Shown in pieces: positions 16,238 to 23,319 of a DNA stretch of 64,000 nt (the stretch's first letter is position 1; each line of letters begins with the position of its first letter). The stretch lies in NCBI RefSeq assembly GCF_900130025.1, contig NZ_FQXR01000006.1, positions 124,001 to 188,000 of the forward strand, in the 5' to 3' direction. Source of the stretch: Sporanaerobacter acetigenes DSM 13106 (GTDB taxonomy: Bacteria; Bacillota; Clostridia; Tissierellales; Sporanaerobacteraceae). The notes beneath the pieces are model-generated. The model did not search any database, was not told the DNA's origin, and worked only from the letters and a program-made list of their open reading frames with translations. The position numbers and the translations under genes are program-made.

Positions 16238-17602
16238 TTAGTTTTTATTCACCATTTCTTTTGCAATTTGAATCATAATGGCACATTCTATTCTCTTCTT
16301 CTGCAAAATACATGCTAATTCATTTGGCATTGTAATATCACCATTTGAATAGAAAGCATTTGCATGACATCCTCCTGAACAAAATAGTTTAGCCCAACAA
16401 TTTTTACATTTTTGTTTAGTCAATATATTAGTATTTTTAAATTTCTCTCCCATTTCTACACTATTTATACCATTATATATATCTCCAGCAATAAAATCTT
16501 TTTCTCCAACAAATTGATGACATGGGTACAATTCTCCAATAGGAGACACAGCAAAATATTCAACACCAGCTCCACAAGCCATTATCCTTTTAAATAAACA
16601 TGGCCCATCATATAAGTCAATATTAAAATGATAAAAACGGAAATCTAAACCTTCATCTAACCATTTTAAATATTCCACTGCTAATTTTTCATATTCACTA
16701 AGTATTTCAGGAATATCATCTTCATCAAAAAACATATCTTGCCCAGTTCCTACTACTGGTTCAACCGAAATTTCTTTAAACCCAAGATCAGCTAGGCGTC
16801 TTACATCTTTAGAAAAATCCTTATTTCTTTTCGTAAATGTCCCTCTCACAAAATATCTTTTATTACCTCTACCATTTACAAGCTTTTGTGCCAAAGGCAC
16901 AATCCTATCATATGTTCCATTTTTATTTATATCATATCTAATTGAATCGTGAATTTCTTTTCTTCCATCAATACTAATAACTACATTATCCATATATTCA
17001 TTTATATAATTAATTTTTTCATCATTTAACAAAACCCCATTTGTTGTAATCGTAAAATAAAATTTTTTATTTTTTATTTTTTCAATACTTCGTCCATATT
17101 CAACAACTTTTTTAACTAAATCGAAATTTAATAGTGGTTCTCCTCCAAAAAAATCAATTTCTATATTATATCTATCTCCAGAATTATTTACTAAATAATC
17201 AACCGCTTTCAATGCTACTTCTTCACTCATAAGACTCCTACCACTTTTATAATTGCCTTTTGATGCAAAACAATATTCACATCTTAAATTGCAATCATGT
17301 GCCACATGAAGACATAAGGCTTTTAAAGAATGAGAATAATTCATATTACAAGCTAATTCTTCAAGACTTTCATTTGATGTAAACAAAAGTTCATTTTCTT
17401 TTAATTCTTCAATTTCCTTATAAGCTTCAACTATATCTTCCGTATCATACATACCATCTAAACAACTAATTATATAATCTAATGACTTAAACTCCTGCAT
17501 TTCTTTCAAAATATGAAAACTAATATCATCCAGCAAATGAATACTTCCACTATTTTCATCTATTGCAATATTATACCCATTTAATGTATATGTGTGAACC
17601 AT
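16238..17602 (-). CDS. SCIFF-type radical SAM/SPASM peptide maturase
   Basis: A 454-residue enzyme resembling the maturases that form thioether bonds in SCIFF (six Cys in forty-five) peptides. Residues 1-90 are the peptide-recognition domain (LNGYNIAIDENSGSIHLLDD). The radical SAM motif is CNLRCEYC near residue 108-115 (CxxxCxxC), followed by IDFFGGEPLLNFD. The C-terminal SPASM-like part has cysteines at CGAGVEYFAVSPIGELYPC, CKNCWAKLFCSGGC and a final Cys in ELACIL for two auxiliary clusters. No six-cysteine precursor gene was found next to it: upstream lies a DUF5320 gene that encodes one Cys. The precursor may be elsewhere, or the substrate differs. Confidence 0.85.
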   Translation of the reverse strand: MVHTYTLNGYNIAIDENSGSIHLLDDISFHILKEMQEFKSLDYIISCLDGMYDTEDIVEAYKEIEELKENELLFTSNESLEELACNMNYSHSLKALCLHVAHDCNLRCEYCFASKGNYKSGRSLMSEEVALKAVDYLVNNSGDRYNIEIDFFGGEPLLNFDLVKKVVEYGRSIEKIKNKKFYFTITTNGVLLNDEKINYINEYMDNVVISIDGRKEIHDSIRYDINKNGTYDRIVPLAQKLVNGRGNKRYFVRGTFTKRNKDFSKDVRRLADLGFKEISVEPVVGTGQDMFFDEDDIPEILSEYEKLAVEYLKWLDEGLDFRFYHFNIDLYDGPCLFKRIMACGAGVEYFAVSPIGELYPCHQFVGEKDFIAGDIYNGINSVEMGEKFKNTNILTKQKCKNCWAKLFCSGGCHANAFYSNGDITMPNELACILQKKRIECAIMIQIAKEMVNKN

Positions 17603-17635
17603 ATTATAATATTCCCTCCCTCTAATAAAAAAATC

Positions 17636-17670
17636 ATTGGGGAAATAGGAAAAAATCCTATTCCCCCAAT
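17636..17670 (-). terminator. Terminator after the DUF5320 gene
   Basis: A 15-bp stem ATTGGGGGAATAGGA with a near-perfect partner and a short loop, followed on the minus strand by GATTTTTTT. It stands between DUF5320 and the maturase, so the maturase depends on read-through or on its own promoter. Confidence 0.85.
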
Positions 17671-17673
17671 ATC

Positions 17674-17901
17674 TTATTTATCTTCATCTAATGTTTCGTT
17701 TATTTCTTTAAGTCTTGCCTCGAGCATTGCTTTTTCATCTTCAAGAAAAGATCTATCTGTGTTTTCATTAACTGAATAATATCCTCTCCCATATCCTAAT
17801 CTTGGTCTTCTATAAGAAAAATATCCTCTTCCACATGGTCCTAATCCTCTCCCAGTTAATGGGCCCATTCCTAATGGTCCAGTTCCATTTCTACCTGGCA
17901 T
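17674..17901 (-). CDS. DUF5320 family small protein
   Basis: A 75-residue protein: a Gly/Pro-rich N terminus (MPGRNGTGPLGMGPLTGRGL), an Arg/Tyr/Gly-rich middle with one Cys (PCGRGYFSYRRPRLGYGRGY), and an acidic C-terminal helix with SFLEDEKAMLEARLKEI that could form a coiled coil. Members of this family are found in clostridia and archaea beside NifX-like proteins, DUF134 and MinD-type ATPases. No function is established. It is expressed from a promoter with operator site 4. A ruined second copy lies at 15076-15223. Confidence 0.85.
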   Translation of the reverse strand: MPGRNGTGPLGMGPLTGRGLGPCGRGYFSYRRPRLGYGRGYYSVNENTDRSFLEDEKAMLEARLKEINETLDEDK

Positions 17902-17947
17902 TTTATAACCTCCTTTTTTATTTTGGGTTTATGTTCTTTATATCTAT

Positions 17948-17978
17948 ATTATATATCATTATTGGCATATGTCAATAA
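17948..17978 (-). promoter_or_regulatory. Promoter with palindromic operator site 4 (DUF5320)
   Basis: Minus-strand TTGACA (17970-17975), 16-nt spacer, TATAAT (17948-17953). The 20-bp palindrome 17959-17978 (one mismatch, core TTGACATATGCCAA) covers the -35 element. The region 17900-17990 is closely similar to 15223-15310, so promoter and leader were duplicated with the gene. Confidence 0.75.
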
Positions 17979-18009
17979 CTTTTTTTGTAATTTTTCGATT
18001 GTGTTTGAA

Positions 18010-18038
18010 TTGACAATAATATAGTGTATTTATATAAT
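18010..18038 (+). promoter_or_regulatory. Sigma-A promoter for radical SAM-pdxK operon
   Basis: TTGACA (18010-18015), 17-nt spacer, TATAAT (18033-18038): a consensus promoter on the plus strand, 70 nt before the start codon of the radical SAM gene. Confidence 0.85.
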
Positions 18039-18107
18039 ATAAATGAAAGGATACATTTAATTAGTGTATCGGTATATTAATATTAATTTATTTTAGAGGT
18101 GATATAT

Positions 18108-19034
18108 ATGAAGGATTTTAAATATGTTTATGGACCTGTACCTTCAAGAAGAATGGGACTTTCCATCGGAATAAGTCCTATAGCTAAAGGGCACTGCAAT
18201 TTTTCTTGTATATATTGTCAATTGGGAAGAACGAGGTGCATGACAAATAAAAGAGAAGAGTTTTTTAATTGCAATGAAATAGTTGAAGAGTTTAAAACAT
18301 ATTTAAATGATGAGATTGTTTTTGATGTGGTCACAATAGTAGGCGAAGGTGAACCTACACTATATTCTAATTTAGGCCATTTAATTAAAGAATTAAAACT
18401 TATTACAAATAAACCTATAGCAGTTATAACAAATGGAGCACTAATGTCAAATAGTTTAGTAAGAGAAGAATTAAAAAATGCAGATATAGTACTTCCTTCT
18501 TTAGATGCTTGTGATGAGGAAATGTTTAAAAAAATAAATAGACCATATGGAAATATAAAATTTGATGAAATAGTTGAAGGGTTAAGAGCTTTTTCTAAGG
18601 AATATAATGGACAATTATGGATTGAAACAATGATTGTAAAAGATATTAATGATAACAAAGAATTCTTCTTAAATCTTGAAAAATTGTTAAATACAATAAG
18701 TTATCATAGATTGTATATTAATTCTCCTGTCAGACCTCCAGCAGAAAGTTTCGTGGAACAACCTTCAAAAGAAAGTATAAAGGAAGCTGTTTCAATATTG
18801 GGAGGAATATCTATAGATGAACTAGTATCTGAAGGCTTCTATAGTGAAATAAAAGATGATTATGAGGCCGTTATGAGCATTATTAAAAGACATCCAATGA
18901 ACCAATTTGAAATAAAATCTTTTATAGAAAAAAGAGGAAATCCTAATATAAGAGAATTTTTTCAAAGACTAGATAATGATGACAATATAGAAGTGATAAA
19001 TTATAAAAATTATTGTACTTATAGATTGAAATGA
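18108..19034 (+). CDS. Radical SAM protein (COG0731-like)
   Basis: A 308-residue radical SAM protein with YGPVPSRRMGLSIGISP followed by CNFSCIYCQLG (CxxxCxxC) near residues 32-39, and VVTIVGEGEPTLYSN. This opening is characteristic of the COG0731 group, distantly related to the tRNA wybutosine enzyme and often called organic radical activating-like; function in bacteria is not settled. The ATG at 18108 is chosen because GAGGTGAT stands 4 nt upstream. It is the first gene of a two-gene unit with pyridoxamine kinase, 13 nt apart. Confidence 0.85.
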   Translation: MKDFKYVYGPVPSRRMGLSIGISPIAKGHCNFSCIYCQLGRTRCMTNKREEFFNCNEIVEEFKTYLNDEIVFDVVTIVGEGEPTLYSNLGHLIKELKLITNKPIAVITNGALMSNSLVREELKNADIVLPSLDACDEEMFKKINRPYGNIKFDEIVEGLRAFSKEYNGQLWIETMIVKDINDNKEFFLNLEKLLNTISYHRLYINSPVRPPAESFVEQPSKESIKEAVSILGGISIDELVSEGFYSEIKDDYEAVMSIIKRHPMNQFEIKSFIEKRGNPNIREFFQRLDNDDNIEVINYKNYCTYRLK

Positions 19035-19047
19035 AAGGGGAATCCAT

Positions 19048-19923
19048 ATGAAAAATCCTATAAAAAAAGTAGCAGCTATTCATGATTTATCTGGATATGG
19101 AAGAGCTTCACTTACAGCAATAATACCAATACTTTCATCCATGAACATACAAGTATGTCCTTTCCCTACAGCAATTCTATCAAATAATACTGGAGGATTT
19201 GAAAGCTTCTCATTTGTAGATTTGACAGATTCAATGGAAGATTATATGAATCATTGGACAAAGGAAAACATTAAATTTGACTGTATTTATAGTGGTTTTT
19301 TAGGGTCTTCAAAACAAGTTGATATAATTTTAAACTTTATTGAAACTTTTAACAATAATTCTTCCATGATTGTTGTAGATCCTGTTATGGGGGACAATGG
19401 AAAACTATATCCTACTATAAATGAAGATATAATTGAAAAAATGAAAATATTAGTAAAAAAATCAGATATTATAACTCCAAATCTTACAGAAGCTACATAT
19501 CTATTGGAAAAATCATATACTAAAGACATTAACGAAAATAAAATTAAAAAAATGCTACTAGATTTATCAAATATGGGACCTAAAATAGTTATTATTACAA
19601 GTGTTCCTGATACCATTATACCCGACAATATAAATGTTTTAGCATATGATAAGGAAAGTAGCAAATTTTGGAAAGTAGGATGTAAATATATTCCCGTAGA
19701 ATTTCCTGGCACTGGAGATGCATTCACCAGTGTACTAATAGGAAGCCTACTTAATGGTGATAGTTTACCTATAGCATTAGAACGAAGCATGCAATTTATC
19801 TCTACTAGTATTAAAGAAAGTTATGGATATAATTATCCAAGGAGAGAAGGAATTTTATTGGAAAAAACTCTTGATATTTTAAAAATGCCAATTATGAATA
19901 GCAACTATGAATTATTAGAATGA
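19048..19923 (+). CDS. Pyridoxamine/pyridoxal kinase
   Basis: A 291-residue ribokinase-fold kinase that phosphorylates pyridoxal, pyridoxamine or pyridoxine to give PLP precursors. HDLSGYGRASLTAIIPILS near residue 12 matches the B6-binding region of the pyridoxal kinases; DPVMGDNGKLYP and FPGTGDAFTSVLIGSL (GTGD with the catalytic Asp near residue 226) are the nucleotide-site motifs. It follows the radical SAM gene and ends in a strong terminator. Supplies PLP for enzymes such as the cysteine desulfurase-like protein at 7740-8897; that link is only general. Confidence 0.9.
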   Translation: MKNPIKKVAAIHDLSGYGRASLTAIIPILSSMNIQVCPFPTAILSNNTGGFESFSFVDLTDSMEDYMNHWTKENIKFDCIYSGFLGSSKQVDIILNFIETFNNNSSMIVVDPVMGDNGKLYPTINEDIIEKMKILVKKSDIITPNLTEATYLLEKSYTKDINENKIKKMLLDLSNMGPKIVIITSVPDTIIPDNINVLAYDKESSKFWKVGCKYIPVEFPGTGDAFTSVLIGSLLNGDSLPIALERSMQFISTSIKESYGYNYPRREGILLEKTLDILKMPIMNSNYELLE

Positions 19924-19930
19924 TAGATAT

Positions 19931-19978
19931 AAAAAATTCTAGCCTCATAATATAAAATTATAGAGGCTAGAATTTTTT
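19931..19978. terminator. Terminator between pdxK and Spo0E-like gene
   Basis: A 16-bp stem (AAAAAATTCTAGCCTC/GAGGCTAGAATTTTTT) lies between two convergent genes. A- and T-rich stem ends let it act on both strands. Confidence 0.85.
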
Positions 19979-19982
19979 ATGT

Positions 19983-20138
19983 TTACTTTTTTTCCCTTTC
20001 ATCATTTTCTTCATAATACTCATATATGCATTGGTCCAATTTTTGACTTATTTTTAATATGATTTCCTTATTTAGATTCATATTCATCGCATTATTTAAA
20101 ATGCTTCTTGTCATTTCGACTTTATCTTTTTTGTTCAC
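19983..20138 (-). CDS. Spo0E-like sporulation regulatory protein
   Basis: A 51-residue frame starting at GTG with GGGAGTGGAG upstream. The segment NKEIILKISQKLDQCIYEYYE has the spacing of the Spo0E family (SxxLD near the C terminus), a helical hairpin that dephosphorylates Spo0A-P and so delays sporulation. The N-terminal 20 residues are not conserved in an obvious way. It is divergent from an Xre regulator, with two nested inverted repeats in the shared control region. Assignment rests on a short motif. Confidence 0.72.
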   Translation of the reverse strand: MNKKDKVEMTRSILNNAMNMNLNKEIILKISQKLDQCIYEYYEENDEREKK

Positions 20139-20179
20139 TATCTCCACTCCCTTATAAATAATTCCCTATATGATTTTAT

Positions 20180-20222
20180 ATTAAATATTTACTAATTGCA
20201 AATATTTAATATATGCAATTAG
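20180..20222. promoter_or_regulatory. Nested inverted repeats between Spo0E-like and Xre genes
   Basis: Two overlapping inverted repeats: ATTAAATATTT (20180-20190) with AAATATTTAAT (20200-20210), and CTAATTGCA (20192-20200) with TGCAATTAG (20214-20222). Just downstream is a plus-strand promoter TTGACT (20235-20240), 16 nt, TATTAT (20257-20262). They are likely operator sites for the Xre protein. Confidence 0.55.
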
Positions 20223-20280
20223 CAAATTAAAATATTGACTAAAATCCGTTAAAGTATATTATGAATAGGGAGTGGAAAAA

Positions 20281-20658
20281 ATGGACGACAACATACAAAT
20301 AAATAATGTGGCTATTGGTCAAAGAATGAGAGAAGAAAGATGCAAATTAGGTCTCTCACAAGAAGAACTTGCAGAAATAATAGGTCTTTCAAATTATTAT
20401 ATTGGACAATTAGAACGAGGAGAAAGACAGATGAGTCTCCCAACATTGGTTAAAATATCCAAATGTTTGCATGTATCTTTGGATTATTTAGTATTAGGAA
20501 ATAATTTATGTGCTGTTGGTTCTGTAAAAGAATCCTCTGATATTTATATTTCATCTAGCAATAAAGATACAGAATTGGAAAATTTATTAAAGAAATGTTC
20601 TCCAGAAGAACTAGAACTTTTCAAAAAACTCATGAAAACTGTTCTTCCTTATATATAA
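20281..20658 (+). CDS. Xre-family transcription regulator
   Basis: A 125-residue protein with an N-terminal HTH_3 domain (residues about 10-65: IGQRMREERCKLGLSQEELAEIIG, SNYYIGQLERGERQMSLPTLVKISKCLHVSLDYL) and a C-terminal helical tail NLLKKCSPEELELFKKLMKTV, which probably dimerises. This plan resembles SinR-like and other clostridial sporulation or phage-type regulators. The ATG at 20281 is used with AGGGAG 9 nt upstream; a GTG three codons earlier would overlap it. It is divergent from the Spo0E-like gene, which it probably regulates with itself. Confidence 0.85.
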   Translation: MDDNIQINNVAIGQRMREERCKLGLSQEELAEIIGLSNYYIGQLERGERQMSLPTLVKISKCLHVSLDYLVLGNNLCAVGSVKESSDIYISSSNKDTELENLLKKCSPEELELFKKLMKTVLPYI

Positions 20659-20660
20659 TA

Positions 20661-20706
20661 AAAAAGGCTTCCAATGAAAATATTAAAAATCAAGGAAGCC
20701 TTTTTT
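20661..20706. terminator. Terminator between Xre and HAD genes
   Basis: A 12-bp stem AAAAAGGCTTCC/GGAAGCCTTTTT with a 22-nt loop, followed on the plus strand by further T. It lies between convergent genes. Confidence 0.8.
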
Positions 20707-20732
20707 GAATTTTTAATTTATTACAAAAACCA

Positions 20733-21206
20733 TTAATTTCTCATTGTTGCTTTTAGCCTGTGAGGTTTTAATATCAATTGAATTGCATCTATTATATTAT
20801 TCACCACGATATCAGCAGAAATTAGTGCTTTGGAAAAACAGCCTTCGCTTCCTATAACTGCTATAGAAAGTCTACTCATTTGAAACATTTCTATATCATT
20901 TCTTCCATTGCCTATAGAAACTGTTTTATATTTTCCTATTTTCTCAACAAATTTTCTCTTATGTATAGTTGCCTCTTCTCCATCAAAAACTTCAATTTCT
21001 GCTGGAAGATGCTCGCACTGATTTCTCACAGTTCCATTGGTATCTGCAGTTAATACATAAACTTTTATACCCTTACTTACTAATTCTAAAATTAGTTCTC
21101 CTACCCCTTCAATCAAGATTCCATCTTCAGCTATTGTGCCATTGTAATCAAATACCACATTTTCTATTTCTATATTTTTATATCCTGGTATATCAACTTT
21201 CATCAT
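20733..21206 (-). CDS. HAD-superfamily soluble hydrolase
   Basis: A 157-residue HAD protein resembling the soluble P-type ATPase-like group. Motif I is VFDYNGTIAEDG near residue 18 (DxNGT, with the nucleophilic Asp), motif II is VYVLTADTNGT near 52, and SIGNGRNDIEMFQ near 97 holds the motif IV acidic residues. It lacks a cap domain. Substrate unknown. It lies downstream of glmS but a terminator separates the two. Confidence 0.8.
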   Translation of the reverse strand: MMKVDIPGYKNIEIENVVFDYNGTIAEDGILIEGVGELILELVSKGIKVYVLTADTNGTVRNQCEHLPAEIEVFDGEEATIHKRKFVEKIGKYKTVSIGNGRNDIEMFQMSRLSIAVIGSEGCFSKALISADIVVNNIIDAIQLILKPHRLKATMRN

Positions 21207-21247
21207 CTTTCACTTCCTCAACTATTTTTATTTTAACTACAAAAGAA

Positions 21248-21282
21248 AAAGGTGGCAAAGCAAATATCCTTGTGCCACCTTT
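21248..21282 (-). terminator. Terminator after glmS
   Basis: A 10-bp stem AAAGGTGGCA/TGCCACCTTT with a 15-nt loop, followed on the minus strand by TTCTTTTG, 18 nt past the glmS stop. Confidence 0.8.
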
Positions 21283-21299
21283 ATTTCCCGGGAAATTAT

Positions 21300-23126
21300 T
21301 TATTCTACTGTAACTGATTTTGCTAAATTTCTTGGTTTATCTACATCACAACCTCTTTCTGTTGCTACATAATATGCAAGAAGTTGCAATGGTATGACAG
21401 CCAATGGAGCTGTAAGTTCATCTATTGCTGATGGTATATATATGATAAAATCAGCCACACCTTTAATTTCAGTATTTCCCTCTTTAGCTAGAGCTATAGT
21501 ATAAGCTCCTCTAGCTTTTACTTCCTTTATATTGCTAATCATTTTATCATATAGAAAATCTTGAGTAGCTAAAGCTAAAACAGGAGTATTTTCTTCTATT
21601 AAAGCTAATGTACCATGTTTCAATTCCCCAGCTGCCATTGCTTCTGAATGAATATATGACACTTCTTTCAGCTTCAAGCTTCCTTCCATAGCTAAATAAT
21701 AGTCAAACCCTCTACCTATATAGAATATGTCACTACTTTTTGATATATAAGAAGCGGCACTCTTGATATTAGATTGGCTTTCAAGAATTTTTTCTATCTT
21801 TTCAGGAAGAACTTTTACTTCTTCCAATACCTTTTTATACTCAAACTCATCTATGGTTCCTTTCATATCTGCCATATAGAGAGCAATCAAAGCTAATGAT
21901 ACAACTTGAGTTGTATAGGCCTTGGTTGAGGCTACTGCTATTTCTGGCCCTGCCCAAGTATAAAATACATAGTCAGCTTCTCTTGATATAGAACTTCCAA
22001 CTACATTGCACACTGCAAGTACCTTTGCTTTCTTTTCTTTTGCCAATCTCAATGCAGCCAAAGTATCTGCTGTTTCTCCAGATTGGCTTACAACTATCAT
22101 AAGTGTTTTTTCATCTATAAATGGATTGTTGTATCTAAATTCTGATGCTATATCCGTCAACACAGGTATTCTTGCATACTTTTCTATAAGTGCTTTCCCT
22201 ACAAGTCCTGCATGATATGCAGTCCCACAGGCAACTATATATATTTTTTCAATATTTTTTATATCTTCACTTTTTATGTCTATATTATCCAAATTGATTT
22301 TTCCACTATCGTCTATCCTAGACATTAATGTATCTTTAATTGCCTTTGGTTGTTCAAATATTTCTTTTATCATAAAGTGGTCATAGCCACCTTTTTTAGC
22401 TTCATCTATATCCCATGTAACTTTATAAACTTTCTTTTGGATAGGATTTCCTTCAAAATCCATAATAGATACATGGTCTTTAGTGATTTCAGCCATTTCA
22501 CCATTTTCTAAAATATATATATCCTTTGTCCAATCTATAACTGCAGGTATATCTGAAGCAATAAAGTTTTCTCCTTCTCCAAGACCTATAATGAGTGGAC
22601 TATCTTTTCTTACAGCTATGAGCTTGTCTTTTTCATCTAAGGACAAAACTCCAAGTGCAAAAGCTCCTTTAAGTTTTTTTATTGCCTTCATAACTGCTTT
22701 CTTCAAGTCTCCATCATAGTACATATCTATTAGATAAGGAATGACTTCTGTATCTGTTTCTGATACAAAGCTATATCCACTTTTTTTAAGTTCCTCTTTT
22801 ATTTCCAGATAGTTTTCAATGATTCCATTGTGAACTACTGCAATATTTCCTTTATGATTTACATGAGGATGTGAATTTACATCTGAAGGTTCCCCATGAG
22901 TAGCCCACCTAGTATGGCCTATTCCTACATGACTATCTATTGAAATTTCTTCTAAGTTTTCTTCTAAGTTTTTTAGTCTTCCTTTACATTTGACTATTTT
23001 CATTTCATCTTTATTTACAACAGCTATTCCTGCCGAATCATATCCTCTATATTCTAATTTTTCTAATCCACGGGTTAATACATCTATAGATTTTTTATCA
23101 CCTATATATCCCACTATTCCACACAT
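21300..23126 (-). CDS. glmS: Glutamine-fructose-6-phosphate aminotransferase (isomerising)
   Basis: A 608-residue enzyme that makes glucosamine-6-phosphate from fructose-6-phosphate and glutamine, the first step to UDP-GlcNAc. After Met removal Cys2 (MCGIVGYIG) is the glutaminase nucleophile; TRWATHGEPSDVNSHPH and GIIENY belong to the glutamine domain. Two SIS domains follow (VACGTAYHAG, VSQSGETADTLAAL near residue 350, and DIFYIGRGFDYYLAMEGSLKLKE), and the protein ends CDVDKPRNLAKSVTVE, typical. The ATG at 23126 is chosen for MCGIVGY and GGAGGT upstream. The 5' leader is a glmS ribozyme. glmM, which acts next in the pathway, is the upstream neighbour. Confidence 0.97.
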   Translation of the reverse strand: MCGIVGYIGDKKSIDVLTRGLEKLEYRGYDSAGIAVVNKDEMKIVKCKGRLKNLEENLEEISIDSHVGIGHTRWATHGEPSDVNSHPHVNHKGNIAVVHNGIIENYLEIKEELKKSGYSFVSETDTEVIPYLIDMYYDGDLKKAVMKAIKKLKGAFALGVLSLDEKDKLIAVRKDSPLIIGLGEGENFIASDIPAVIDWTKDIYILENGEMAEITKDHVSIMDFEGNPIQKKVYKVTWDIDEAKKGGYDHFMIKEIFEQPKAIKDTLMSRIDDSGKINLDNIDIKSEDIKNIEKIYIVACGTAYHAGLVGKALIEKYARIPVLTDIASEFRYNNPFIDEKTLMIVVSQSGETADTLAALRLAKEKKAKVLAVCNVVGSSISREADYVFYTWAGPEIAVASTKAYTTQVVSLALIALYMADMKGTIDEFEYKKVLEEVKVLPEKIEKILESQSNIKSAASYISKSSDIFYIGRGFDYYLAMEGSLKLKEVSYIHSEAMAAGELKHGTLALIEENTPVLALATQDFLYDKMISNIKEVKARGAYTIALAKEGNTEIKGVADFIIYIPSAIDELTAPLAVIPLQLLAYYVATERGCDVDKPRNLAKSVTVE

Positions 23127-23154
23127 TTTGATTACCTCCAAAATCAAAGTAAGA

Positions 23155-23296
23155 TTACCACTTGGTCTTTTTTGTCCCTACAATCACTCATAGGTTTTGT
23201 AAAACCATATGGATAGTGGCATACCCCAGGGCATCCGCCGAAGACTTCGATAGACCCTGTCCTCGTCAACTTAAGTTTTTCTTAAGTTCGGGCGCT
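23155..23296 (-). ncRNA. glmS ribozyme
   Basis: On the minus strand the leader between glmM and glmS contains GCGCCCGAAC directly after the cleavage position (between the A at 23296 and the G at 23295), then GTTGACGAGGACAGGGT, TTCGGCGGATGCCCTGG and the P3-P4 region. These are the conserved core blocks of the glucosamine-6-phosphate-activated self-cleaving ribozyme. Cleavage removes the 5' end and destabilises the glmS message, giving feedback control. Confidence 0.95.
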
Positions 23297-23319
23297 TTAG
23301 ATTATATTTTTTCACTTCA

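Noticed and set aside
17674-17901. DUF5320 protein as the SCIFF precursor of the adjacent maturase
   Set aside because: It encodes a single Cys, is longer than 45 residues, and has a terminator between it and the maturase; kept only as a question.
21248-21295. GGTGGCA... hairpin resembling a T-box antiterminator
   Set aside because: It lies downstream of glmS with no specifier stem or downstream amino-acid gene; it is a plain terminator.
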